13,965 bases of DNA from Anaerolineae bacterium (GTDB lineage Bacteria > Chloroflexota > Anaerolineae > Anaerolineales > Villigracilaceae): positions 1 through 13,965 of the forward strand of contig RFJH01000165.1 in NCBI GenBank assembly GCA_003694975.1, written 5' to 3'. The position numbers and the translations under genes were made by a program. Below the pieces are notes generated by a model. It saw nothing but the letters and a program-made list of their open reading frames with translations, searched no databases and was not told the DNA's origin. Positions within the stretch are counted from its first letter, which is position 1. Every line of letters begins with the position of its first letter. Below, in pieces: positions 6,177 to 13,290 of the stretch.

Positions 6177-7220
6177 ATGTCAGAGCAGCCCCGACTTACC
6201 CCGGAAATGCTGGTTCCCCGTTTGGGCGAGTATCTGGTTCGTAAAGGGGTGATTACCGAAGAGGATTTGCAGAAGGCGCTTCACTACCAGCAAGAGCAAA
6301 TAGCGCGTGGTCGTACCTGCCTGTTGGGGCAGGCGCTGGTCGAACTGAAGATACTCGATCAGGCCGTATTGGACCAGGCCATCACCGAGCAAATCATCCA
6401 ACTGAGGAGCGCCTTGCAGGCTGCCAACCGCAGCCTGGAGCGCCGTGTTCAGGAACGCACTGCCGAGTTGCAAGAGGCTCTGCGCAGGCTCTCCGAACTC
6501 AACCAATTGAAGGCCAACATCGTTGCCAACGTCTCCCACGAGTTGCGCACGCCGCTGACGCACATCAAAGGCTATCTCGAACTCCTGGCTTCGGAGTCCC
6601 TGGGGCCGCTCACGGAGGAGCAGGCCCATGCCTTGAAAGTCAGCCAGCGCGCTGCCCAGCGTCTGGAAAGCCTGATCGAGGACCTGATCATGTTCTCGAT
6701 GACCTCGCGCGGCGAGTTGACGCTGAAGCAAGAACCTGTGGATATCCGCCGTCTGGCCAATCTGAGTGTCAAGTCGGCCAAAGCGAAGGCCGAGGCGCGC
6801 GGCGTCTCCGTACACGCCGTTGTGGATGAGGGAGTCCCCTACGTCATGGCCGACCCCCAAAAGATTGGTTGGGTGCTCTCCCATCTTCTGGACAACGGCA
6901 TCAAGTTCACTCCTTCTGGAGGGCGGGTGGTGCTTCGCGTGGCGCGCGAGGGGGAGAATCTGGTGAGCATCTCCGTCAGTGATACCGGCATTGGCATCCC
7001 GGCCGACCGCCTGGAGGAAATCTTCGAGCCGTTCCACCAACTGGATGGTTCCTCCACTCGGCGCTACGGTGGGACCGGCCTGGGGCTTTCCCTGGTGCGC
7101 CAGATCGTGGAAGCGCACGGCTCGATGATCGAGGTTAAATCCATTGAAGGAAAGGGAACGACGTTCCGTTTTCCCTTGCTCGCCGCGCCGCCTCCTCAGG
7201 AGAAGAACACCCTGACCTGA
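6177..7220 (+). CDS. Soluble sensor histidine kinase with N-terminal MshEN/GspE-N-like domain
   Basis: 347 residues with no membrane segment or signal peptide. Residues 15-72 resemble the MshEN/GspE-N domain of secretion and pilus ATPases. Motif one runs from R15-L16-G17 through L20, G24, L31 and L35 to Q38, spacing 24, and matches the published c-di-GMP-binding pattern at its key positions. A second 24-residue copy (49-72) keeps L50-G51 and Q72 but loses the Arg (L49) and central Gly (K58). A coiled coil (about 76-112) leads to HisKA with phospho-acceptor H121 in VSHELRTPL. The HATPase follows: N-box LLDNGIKFTP, G1 DTGIGIP, F-box FEPFHQ, G2 GGTGLGLSL. The start has a GAGGAGG site. It is followed by a second kinase and a response regulator. 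Ligand sensing is inferred. Confidence 0.88.
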   Translation: MSEQPRLTPEMLVPRLGEYLVRKGVITEEDLQKALHYQQEQIARGRTCLLGQALVELKILDQAVLDQAITEQIIQLRSALQAANRSLERRVQERTAELQEALRRLSELNQLKANIVANVSHELRTPLTHIKGYLELLASESLGPLTEEQAHALKVSQRAAQRLESLIEDLIMFSMTSRGELTLKQEPVDIRRLANLSVKSAKAKAEARGVSVHAVVDEGVPYVMADPQKIGWVLSHLLDNGIKFTPSGGRVVLRVAREGENLVSISVSDTGIGIPADRLEEIFEPFHQLDGSSTRRYGGTGLGLSLVRQIVEAHGSMIEVKSIEGKGTTFRFPLLAAPPPQEKNTLT

Positions 7221-7227
7221 AATCGTC

Positions 7228-8436
7228 ATGGATGCCCGAACCCTGGAATATTTCCTGACCCTCCTTCAGGCAGCCTCGTCGTCTGAAGACTTCAAGGCAT
7301 CGCTGGATGCATTTCTCGCTGCCTTGCGTGAGGCCTTCATCTTTGACAACATGGCCATTTATCTTGCGGGCATCAATGATGAGGAACTGGAAATCGCGTA
7401 TGCACGCGCCATGGGGCGTGGTCGGAGCGCCGAAGCCGACGCGGCCTGGGGGGAGGCGCTTGCCGGTCAGGTGATTGCCTCGCGGGAGATTATTCTCCAG
7501 GAACCGAAGCGCTCCGGCGATACGGCTCGCCTCGACCGTCCGTATCTTCTTGGGTTGCCCCTGTTCATTGGTCAGGAGACACGCGGCGCGTTGACCTTCG
7601 TTCGCTTCGGCGGCCCGCCCTATCTTCCCGAACACGTTCTCCTGGCCCGCCTGGCAGCCTGGGTGATTGCCGAACTGTTCCGCCGCGAGGAGCAACAACG
7701 CCTCCTGGAGCAACTGAATTCCGTTCAGCAGCAAATGCGCTTGCAGGAGGATTTCCTGGCCACCATCTCTCACGAATTGCGCACTCCTCTGGGCTTCATC
7801 AAAGGCTATACGACCACCCTCCTCCGTCAGGATACTACCTGGGACGAGGCCACACGCCGGGAGTTCCTGACCATCATTGACGAGGAAGCCACCCATCTGA
7901 CCGAATTGATCGAGAACGTGCTGGAATCCGCGCGTTTGCAGAGCGGGGCGGTCTCTCTGACCATTCAGCCATTGCGCGTTGATGCCCTGCTTCGCGACGT
8001 GACGACCCGCTATCGTGCACGCTACAAGGATCTGGAGGTCACGCTGGATTTTGAAGCCGTCCCCCTGGTCTTGGGCGATGGCGCGCGCTTGAGTCAGGTC
8101 TTTGAAAACCTCTTCAGCAACGCGTTGAAATATGCTCCCGGTTCCCCCATCACCATCACCTTGCGTCGTCGAGGGGATGCCCTCCGCATCGCGTTCGGCG
8201 ACCGGGGGCCGGGGGTCCCTCCGGAGCATCTGCCTCACATTTTCGACCGCTTCTACCGGGTTCCGGGTCGAGCGAGGCGACCGGGGGCTGGCCTGGGCTT
8301 ATATATTTGTAAACAGATTATCCAGGCACATCATGGTAAGATTTGGGCAGAGTCCACACCGGGGCAAGGCACCACGTTCTTTATCGAGTTGCCCGGCCAG
8401 GGACAACCGAACGAGTCGCCCATTGCACGGGATTGA
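7228..8436 (+). CDS. Soluble GAF-domain sensor histidine kinase
   Basis: 402 residues without membrane segments. Residues about 5-150 look like a GAF domain: an N-terminal helix, the strand NMAIYLAG, and the strand pair LGLPLFIGQETRGALTF. A short coiled coil (150-175) joins it to HisKA, with H182 in ISHELRTPL. The HATPase has VFENLFSNALKYAP, DRGPGVP, FDRFYR and GAGLGLYI, so all nucleotide-binding boxes are present. It belongs to the OmpR-partner kinase group by DHp sequence. The start lies 7 nt after the previous kinase gene with no clear ribosome site, so translation is probably coupled. Likely partner: the response regulator 63 nt downstream. The GAF ligand or redox signal cannot be read. 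Confidence 0.88.
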   Translation: MDARTLEYFLTLLQAASSSEDFKASLDAFLAALREAFIFDNMAIYLAGINDEELEIAYARAMGRGRSAEADAAWGEALAGQVIASREIILQEPKRSGDTARLDRPYLLGLPLFIGQETRGALTFVRFGGPPYLPEHVLLARLAAWVIAELFRREEQQRLLEQLNSVQQQMRLQEDFLATISHELRTPLGFIKGYTTTLLRQDTTWDEATRREFLTIIDEEATHLTELIENVLESARLQSGAVSLTIQPLRVDALLRDVTTRYRARYKDLEVTLDFEAVPLVLGDGARLSQVFENLFSNALKYAPGSPITITLRRRGDALRIAFGDRGPGVPPEHLPHIFDRFYRVPGRARRPGAGLGLYICKQIIQAHHGKIWAESTPGQGTTFFIELPGQGQPNESPIARD

Positions 8437-8499
8437 TTTCTACTCTGCGGGAGTTCGTGCCACTCATGAAGGTTTAGCGTTTGAGACAGGAGGCGTGAT

Positions 8500-9195
8500 A
8501 TGCCGAAACGTATTCTCATCGTGGACGACGAACCGCGTTACCTCCGCTTGCTGGAGGCCAACTTGCGGACTGAGGGCTACGATGTGGTTACTGCCCAGGA
8601 TGGTCTTCAGGCTATCGAGATTTTTTCCTCTCAACCTGTAGACTTGATCTTGCTCGATGTGATGATGCCCAATCTGGATGGCTTTGCCACCTGTCAGCGC
8701 ATTCGTGAGTTTTCCAACGTGCCCATCATCATGCTTACGGCGAAAGGGGAAGAACATGACCGCGTGCGCGGCCTTGATCTGGGCGCGGATGATTACCTCG
8801 TCAAACCGTTCTCGGCCATTGAACTCCTGGCCCGCGTGCGCGCCGTCCTGCGGCGGGCCGAGGTGACTACCGACACCGGCGGGGCACGCTATTTCACGCA
8901 TGGCGACCTGCGCATTGATTTCGCCCGCGCCGAGGTCTGGCGTGGTGATCAGCCCATTTCGCTTTCCGCGACGGAGTACCGCCTTCTTCTCCAGTTTGTT
9001 CACAATGTGGGCAAAGTGCTCCCCGCGGAGGATTTGCTGGTCAGCATCTGGGGGCCGGAGTATAAAGGATACAAAGAGGTGCTCTGGGTGACCATTGCTC
9101 GCCTACGCCAGAAACTGGAGGAAAATCCCCACTCACCGAAATATATCGTCACCCGCCCCGGCTTGGGATACGTTATGCCTCCGCCGGAAACGTGA
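8500..9195 (+). CDS. OmpR/PhoB-type response regulator (receiver plus winged helix)
   Basis: 231 residues, standard for the family. The receiver (about 4-118) has acid pocket D9-D10, phospho-acceptor D53 in LLDVMMPNLDG, T80 in MLTAKGE and K102 in YLVKPF, so it should be phosphorylatable. The winged-helix output domain (about 128-228) contains the typical L-S-A-T-E-Y-R-L-L start and the R-P-G-L-G-Y wing end. Family knowledge: dimerises on phosphorylation and binds direct repeats in promoters. AGGAGG (8488-8493) lies 6 nt before the ATG. The 63-nt gap upstream is the largest between the kinases and the Tad genes, but I see no promoter in it. cpaE starts 13 nt after it. Its regulon is unknown; the Tad genes are the obvious candidate. 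Confidence 0.93.
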   Translation: MPKRILIVDDEPRYLRLLEANLRTEGYDVVTAQDGLQAIEIFSSQPVDLILLDVMMPNLDGFATCQRIREFSNVPIIMLTAKGEEHDRVRGLDLGADDYLVKPFSAIELLARVRAVLRRAEVTTDTGGARYFTHGDLRIDFARAEVWRGDQPISLSATEYRLLLQFVHNVGKVLPAEDLLVSIWGPEYKGYKEVLWVTIARLRQKLEENPHSPKYIVTRPGLGYVMPPPET

Positions 9196-9196
9196 C

Positions 9197-9202
9197 GGGA
9201 GG
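9197..9202 (+). promoter_or_regulatory. Ribosome binding site that fixes a GTG start for cpaE
   Basis: GGGAGG lies 6 nt before GTG at 9209. The frame is open back to an ATG at 9095 inside the response regulator gene, but that extension would be an out-of-frame copy of its coding sequence. From the GTG, the protein begins directly with the receiver strand (EQKAILIV). Confidence 0.75.
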
Positions 9203-9208
9203 TTTTTC

Positions 9209-10387
9209 GTGGAACAGAAGGCCATTCTCATTGTGGACGTGGACGCGTCCAGCCGGAGGTATCTCGCCGGAATCCTTCGGGAGAAGGGGTACAGGGTGCT
9301 ACAGGCTGCTTCCGGCAAGGAGGGGCTGGTCGTCGCCTGGCGCGATCGCCCCGACTTGATTCTGGCGGAGCCGATCTTGCCCGATCTGGATGTGGAGACG
9401 TTCATCGGGAAGATCCGTCAACATCCGCGAACGGCCACCACGCCTTGTATTGCCTTCAGTCGGGATGCCGGTCAGGAACGCAGGGAACAGTGCCTGAATA
9501 GTGGCTACAATGAGTTCCTGGTGAAGTCGCCGCAGGCGCTCCCGGCGCTCTTTGAGGCTATCTCGCGCCTTCTCCAGGCAGCGGCGGAAGAAACTCAACG
9601 CCTCAAAAACGGCTTGTTGGTCGTCTTTCTTAGCGCCAAGGGGGGCACAGGAACCTCCTCCCTATGTGCCAATCTTGCGACCGAGATTGCCCGGGAGCGC
9701 TCGGAAGAGAGTATTGTGGTCGCCGACCTGGTACTTCCTATTGGTTCGATTGCGCCCATCGTTGGCTATGAAGGGGAGGTCAATCTCGTTACCGTTGCCG
9801 AAATGCCTGCCGAGCAGACCACGGTGTCCTATTTCAGAAATTCTTTGCCTTCCCTGCCGACGTGGTATTTTTACCTCCTGGCAGGTTCCCCCGATCCAGA
9901 ACAAGCCAATCGCCTTCAGGTTGGACGGATCGAGGAAATTGTCCGCACGCTGAGGGTCGCTTTCGACTATGTGGTGATTGACCTGGGACGTTCGCTCTCA
10001 CGGATCAGCCTCCCTTTGATACATGCGGCGGACGTCATCGTGCTGATTCTGAGCACCGATCTCAGCACGGTCACATTGACCAGGACGGTGTGGAATTTCC
10101 TGGAAGCGCGAGGGATTACCGGGGAGCGCGTTTATGCCATTCTGAATCGAGCCGTTGGCCTGGAGGGATTGTCGCGAAAGGAGGCAGAGGAGATAGTAGG
10201 GTTGCCGATCCGAGTCACTGTGCCTTATCTGCGTGAGGACTTTACTTTGGCGAACAATCATCACCAGCCCCTTCTTCATCGCTTTCCGCAAACCACGGCG
10301 GCCATGGTTTTCCGCCAGGCTGCCGGCGAGATTGTGGAATTGGGGCAGCGTTCGCGTTCCGCGTCGCCCTCTGTGGAGGTACCATGA
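9209..10387 (+). CDS. cpaE: CpaE/TadZ-like pilus localisation protein: pseudo-receiver plus ParA/MinD-like ATPase
   Basis: 392 residues. Residues 5-120 form a receiver fold, but the phospho-acceptor position is Glu (E54 in ILAEPILPDLD). The acid pair is VDVD rather than DD; S84 and K106 are kept. The second domain (about 135-375) is a MinD/ParA-type ATPase. Its deviant Walker A reads SAKGGTGTSS: signature K144 is present but the P-loop Lys is replaced by T149. An ADLVLPIG strand and a VVIDLGRSLS Walker-B region follow. Family knowledge: TadZ/CpaE places the Tad/Flp pilus machine in the cell, and TadZ receivers are often atypical. It overlaps the next gene by 4 nt (ATGA). Not a classical Par protein: the receiver and its place before cpaF argue for Tad. 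Confidence 0.85.
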   Translation: MEQKAILIVDVDASSRRYLAGILREKGYRVLQAASGKEGLVVAWRDRPDLILAEPILPDLDVETFIGKIRQHPRTATTPCIAFSRDAGQERREQCLNSGYNEFLVKSPQALPALFEAISRLLQAAAEETQRLKNGLLVVFLSAKGGTGTSSLCANLATEIARERSEESIVVADLVLPIGSIAPIVGYEGEVNLVTVAEMPAEQTTVSYFRNSLPSLPTWYFYLLAGSPDPEQANRLQVGRIEEIVRTLRVAFDYVVIDLGRSLSRISLPLIHAADVIVLILSTDLSTVTLTRTVWNFLEARGITGERVYAILNRAVGLEGLSRKEAEEIVGLPIRVTVPYLREDFTLANNHHQPLLHRFPQTTAAMVFRQAAGEIVELGQRSRSASPSVEVP

Positions 10388-10674
10388 CCATCGAGTTTGA
10401 CGAAAAAGGCAAGATTTTCACCGATGTCATCACGAAAGATATCGTCCCGGCCGTAGTGCAGACGACAACGCATCGCATTCGTGGCTTGCTTCACGTCCGT
10501 CGTGATGAACGTTTGAAGGACGAATTGGATCGTGATGAGCCTTTTCTGGCGATCACAGAGGCCACGATATACTCTGACGATGGGGGTGAGTTGTTCCAAA
10601 GCGATTTCGTGGCCGTACAACGCGCCCAGATCGTCTGGGTGATGCCGGAAGAAGAGGAGGAGGGGGAGCAGTGA
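10384..10674 (+). CDS. Small acidic protein between cpaE and cpaF, function unknown
   Basis: 96 residues, no signal peptide or membrane segment. The body is predicted beta-rich: TTHRIRGLLHVRRDERLKDEL, then FLAITEATIYSDDGG, then SDFVAVQRAQIVWVMP. It ends in a run of acidic residues (PEEEEEGEQ). It overlaps cpaE by 4 nt (ATGA) and cpaF by 4 nt (GTGA), so all three are translationally coupled and probably made in a fixed ratio. I have a weak memory of a domain of unknown function (perhaps DUF6812) with this H-R-I-R-G-L pattern in Chloroflexota, but cannot confirm it. The position suggests a Tad accessory factor contacting the ATPases; this is inference. Confidence 0.8.
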   Translation: MTIEFDEKGKIFTDVITKDIVPAVVQTTTHRIRGLLHVRRDERLKDELDRDEPFLAITEATIYSDDGGELFQSDFVAVQRAQIVWVMPEEEEEGEQ

Positions 10675-12002
10675 ACGAACCGTCTTCCTCGCGCCCCGCC
10701 GGGTTGACCGCATCGGATTTGCTCAAACTGAAGCATTACCTGATCAGTACCATTTCCAGGGAACTGGAAGCGGAGAACGTTCCGGCGGGTCAACGCGAGG
10801 CAGTGATTGCCAAACGCATCCAGGATGTCTATCAGCGCGCTCGCCTTCAACTGCCGGAGGCCATCCAGAAGCAACTCTATCGCGAGGTGATGGACGAATT
10901 GGTGGGCTATGGGCCGATCCAGCCGCTGTTGGATGACCCTACCGTGACCGAGATCATGGTCAACGGGCCAAAGCGTGTCTACGTGGAAAGGGATGGAAAA
11001 CTGGTCAAAACCCCCATCACCTTTGAAGACGACGCGCACGTCATGCGCATCATCGAACGCATCGTCCTGCCCCTGGGCCGCCGCATTGACCCCGATAACC
11101 CCACCGTGGACGCGCGCCTGCCGGATGGGTCGCGGGTCAATGCCGTCATTCCTCCGGTCGCTCTGGACGGCCCTACGATTACCATTCGCAAGTTCAGCAA
11201 GGAAAAACTGACCGTGGCGCAATTGATCGAGTTTGGCTCCCTGACCAAAGAGATGGCCGATTTCTTGCGCGCCTGCGTTTTGGCCAGACTCAACATCGTC
11301 ATCTCCGGCGGAACGGGCTCCGGAAAGACGACCCTGCTCAACGTTCTTTCCAGTTACATTCCCGAAGACGAACGCATTGTCACCATTGAAGATGCGGCGG
11401 AACTGCAACTGCAGCAGGAACATGTTGTCCGCCTGGAAACCAAACCGGCCAACATTGATGGCAGCGGCGCGGTGACCATCCGCGATCTGGTGCGTAATGC
11501 CCTGCGCATGCGCCCCGACCGTATCGTGGTCGGTGAGGTGCGCGGACCGGAAGCACTGGATATGCTCCAGGCAATGAATACCGGCCATGATGGCTCTCTG
11601 ACCACCCTGCACGCCAATTCGCCACGTGATGCCATCTCACGCCTGGAGACGATGGTCCTCATGACCGGCATGGAATTACCGATTAAAGTCGTCCGCCAGC
11701 AAATTTCGTCCGCTGTTGATCTGATCATTCAGCAGTCTCGCCTGAAGGATGGCTCACGCAAAGTGACCTCGATCACCGAGGTGGCAGGTATGGAAGGCGA
11801 TACCATCGTGATGACCGAGATTTTTAAATTCGAGCAGACCGGTGTCACCTCGGAAGGGAAAGTGATCGGTGAACTTAAACCTACCGGTATTCGTCCCCTC
11901 TTCTCTCCACGTCTGGAGGCCGCCGGTTTCAAACTTGGCCCCGAGGTATTTGGGACGACCATTGCCGATATTATGACTTCGGGTCGGCGGCGAAGGAGGT
12001 AA
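10671..12002 (+). CDS. cpaF: CpaF/TadA-type secretion ATPase of the Tad (type IVc) pilus system
   Basis: 443 residues, full length for the family. The helical N-terminal domain (about 15-95) includes VMDELVGYGPIQPLLDDPTVTEIMVNG. Then comes the PAS-like lobe and the RecA-like core: Walker A GGTGSGKT at 213-220, Asp box TIEDAAEL near 238-245, Walker B RIVVGEVRG at 284-292 and His box TTLHAN at 311-316. Family knowledge: a hexameric cytoplasmic ATPase that drives assembly, and in some systems retraction, of Tad/Flp pili with TadB and TadC. It starts at a GTG overlapping the previous stop (GTGA). No tadB, tadC, prepilin or prepilin peptidase gene follows; the next gene has its own promoter. The inner-membrane platform genes must lie elsewhere, or the system is non-canonical. 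Confidence 0.93.
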   Translation: MNEPSSSRPAGLTASDLLKLKHYLISTISRELEAENVPAGQREAVIAKRIQDVYQRARLQLPEAIQKQLYREVMDELVGYGPIQPLLDDPTVTEIMVNGPKRVYVERDGKLVKTPITFEDDAHVMRIIERIVLPLGRRIDPDNPTVDARLPDGSRVNAVIPPVALDGPTITIRKFSKEKLTVAQLIEFGSLTKEMADFLRACVLARLNIVISGGTGSGKTTLLNVLSSYIPEDERIVTIEDAAELQLQQEHVVRLETKPANIDGSGAVTIRDLVRNALRMRPDRIVVGEVRGPEALDMLQAMNTGHDGSLTTLHANSPRDAISRLETMVLMTGMELPIKVVRQQISSAVDLIIQQSRLKDGSRKVTSITEVAGMEGDTIVMTEIFKFEQTGVTSEGKVIGELKPTGIRPLFSPRLEAAGFKLGPEVFGTTIADIMTSGRRRRR

Positions 12003-12018
12003 TCCCGCAAGGGTTCTC

Positions 12019-12027
12019 TGCTATAAT
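12019..12027 (+). promoter_or_regulatory. Extended -10 promoter of the XRE-TPR-GNAT operon
   Basis: TGC-TATAAT (12019-12027) is a perfect extended -10 element. No good -35 lies 16-18 bp upstream, as is usual for this promoter class. The expected start is about 12034, giving a leader of about 45 nt. It separates the Tad block from the next genes. Confidence 0.65.
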
Positions 12028-12078
12028 CACATTGCCACTCATTGGCGTAAAGGTATCCTCTGAGGCCTGAGGAAGGCT

Positions 12079-12756
12079 ATGGACACAAAAACTCGAAAGA
12101 TCATTCGCACGAAGAAATTGGGCGTCTTGATCCGTGACGCCCGCCTGGCCTCACGCAAGAGTATTCGCGAATGTGCGGAGGCCATTGGGGTATCGCCGGG
12201 AACGTTCGGTTCCTACGAGAGGGGACGTAAAGCACCCTCCCTTCCCGAACTGGAAATCCTTGCGTACTTTCTCGATCTCCCACTGGAGCATTTCTGGGAT
12301 AAGAATGCCATCTCCGACGATCCTCCTCCAACGGAAGAACTTGATCTGGAACGATTGAAGGGGCTGCGTCAACGCATGATCGGGGCGCTCCTCCGTCAGG
12401 AACGCGAGAATGCTGGTCTTTCAATGCGCGCACTGGCTCAGCAGGCGGGTATCTCTCCTCGTCGCCTGAAGGCTTATGAATTGGGTGAGCGACCGATCCC
12501 CCTGCCTGAACTGGAGGTCTTGCTCGGCGTGCTGGATAGCCGTATCGAGACGTTCTTCGACCAAAGCGGACCAATCGGTCAGTGGCTATCACGCCAGCGC
12601 GCCATTCAGGCTTTCCTGGAACTCCCCCCGGAGTTACAGGAGTTCATCGGTCAACCGGTCAACCGCCCTTATCTGGAACTGGCGCGTTCGCTGAGCGACC
12701 TCTCCGTGGAGAAACTACGCTCCGTGGCAGAGGGGCTGCTCGATATCACGTTGTAG
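12079..12756 (+). CDS. Transcriptional regulator with two tandem XRE (Cro/CI) helix-turn-helix domains
   Basis: 225 residues. Two homologous HTH units are visible. The first is about 14-74 (LGVLIRDARLASRKSIRECA, then SYERGRKAPSLPELEILA). The second is about 101-161 (IGALLRQERENAGLSMRALA, then AYELGERPIPLPELEVLL). Each is followed by a similar L-E-x-F-W/F-D end, showing an internal duplication. Residues 165-225 form a non-HTH tail with WLSRQRAIQAFLELPPELQEFI and a helical end, possibly for dimerisation. No membrane segment, unlike RodZ. The two HTHs on one chain could bind an operator as a pseudo-dimer. A GAGGAAGG site precedes the ATG. Its targets are unknown; it could control its own operon or the Tad genes. 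Confidence 0.88.
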   Translation: MDTKTRKIIRTKKLGVLIRDARLASRKSIRECAEAIGVSPGTFGSYERGRKAPSLPELEILAYFLDLPLEHFWDKNAISDDPPPTEELDLERLKGLRQRMIGALLRQERENAGLSMRALAQQAGISPRRLKAYELGERPIPLPELEVLLGVLDSRIETFFDQSGPIGQWLSRQRAIQAFLELPPELQEFIGQPVNRPYLELARSLSDLSVEKLRSVAEGLLDITL

Positions 12757-12765
12757 GGAGGTCGT

Positions 12766-13290
12766 GTGTCTTCCTCCTCTCCGCAGGAACTTGCTACCCG
12801 GGGAAAGGCTGCTTTCAAAGAAAAGCGATTTGATGCAGCCATCCAGGCTTTCTCTCAGGCAGTGACGTTGTACGAACAGGATGGCGACACCTTGAATGCC
12901 GCCGAAATGAAGAACAACCTTAGCGTGGCTTTGCTCCAGGCCGGAAGGGCACGGGAAGCCCTGGAAGCCGTCTCCGGCACCGATCAGGTCTTCGCAGAGG
13001 CCGGCGACGTGCGCCGTCAGGCCCTGGCGCTGGGAAATCAGGCCGCTGCCCTGGAAGCGTTGGGTCGCCTGGACGAAGCCCTGACCGCCTACCAGCAGGC
13101 GGCGGACCTCCTGGCAGATATCGGCGAGGGGGATTTGCGTTCTTCCGTCTTACAGGCGATCTCGGCGCTGAAACTGCGCCGTGGCAAATTTCTCGATTCG
13201 GCCATCTCGATGATCGGTTCTGTGGAATCCGCGACCCACCCCACCCTGTTGCAACGTTTTCTTCGCTTTCTGTTGCGCCTGAGACCATGA
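12766..13290 (+). CDS. Small TPR-repeat protein
   Basis: 174 residues starting at GTG, with GGGAGGT (12756-12762) ending 3 nt before it. Three TPR-like units can be read: about 7-40 (ATRGKAAFKEKRFDAAIQAF), 43-76 (AAEMKNNLSVALLQAGRARE) and 84-118 (ALALGNQAAALEALGRLDEA). These show the usual alternation of small and large residues (L-G, A, Y/F, P-like ends). A last basic amphipathic helix rich in Leu and Arg (about 160-174) could touch membrane or a partner. No signal peptide. TPR domains mediate protein-protein contact; the partner is unknown. It overlaps the acetyltransferase gene by 4 nt (ATGA) and is probably translated together with it. Confidence 0.82.
   Translation: MSSSSPQELATRGKAAFKEKRFDAAIQAFSQAVTLYEQDGDTLNAAEMKNNLSVALLQAGRAREALEAVSGTDQVFAEAGDVRRQALALGNQAAALEALGRLDEALTAYQQAADLLADIGEGDLRSSVLQAISALKLRRGKFLDSAISMIGSVESATHPTLLQRFLRFLLRLRP

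Noticed and set aside
8299..8310. AT-rich TATATATTTG run inside the second kinase gene, resembling a -10 element
   Set aside because: It encodes the conserved G2-box segment GLYICKQ, no -35 partner is seen, and no gene start follows closely.
12001..12018. Possible terminator after cpaF (ATCCC-GCAA-GGGTT)
   Set aside because: Only three consecutive base pairs form and no T-run follows.
12065..12077. Small hairpin GCCT-loop-AGGC with the XRE gene's ribosome site in its loop
   Set aside because: A four-base-pair stem is too weak to claim as an RNA switch without conservation data.
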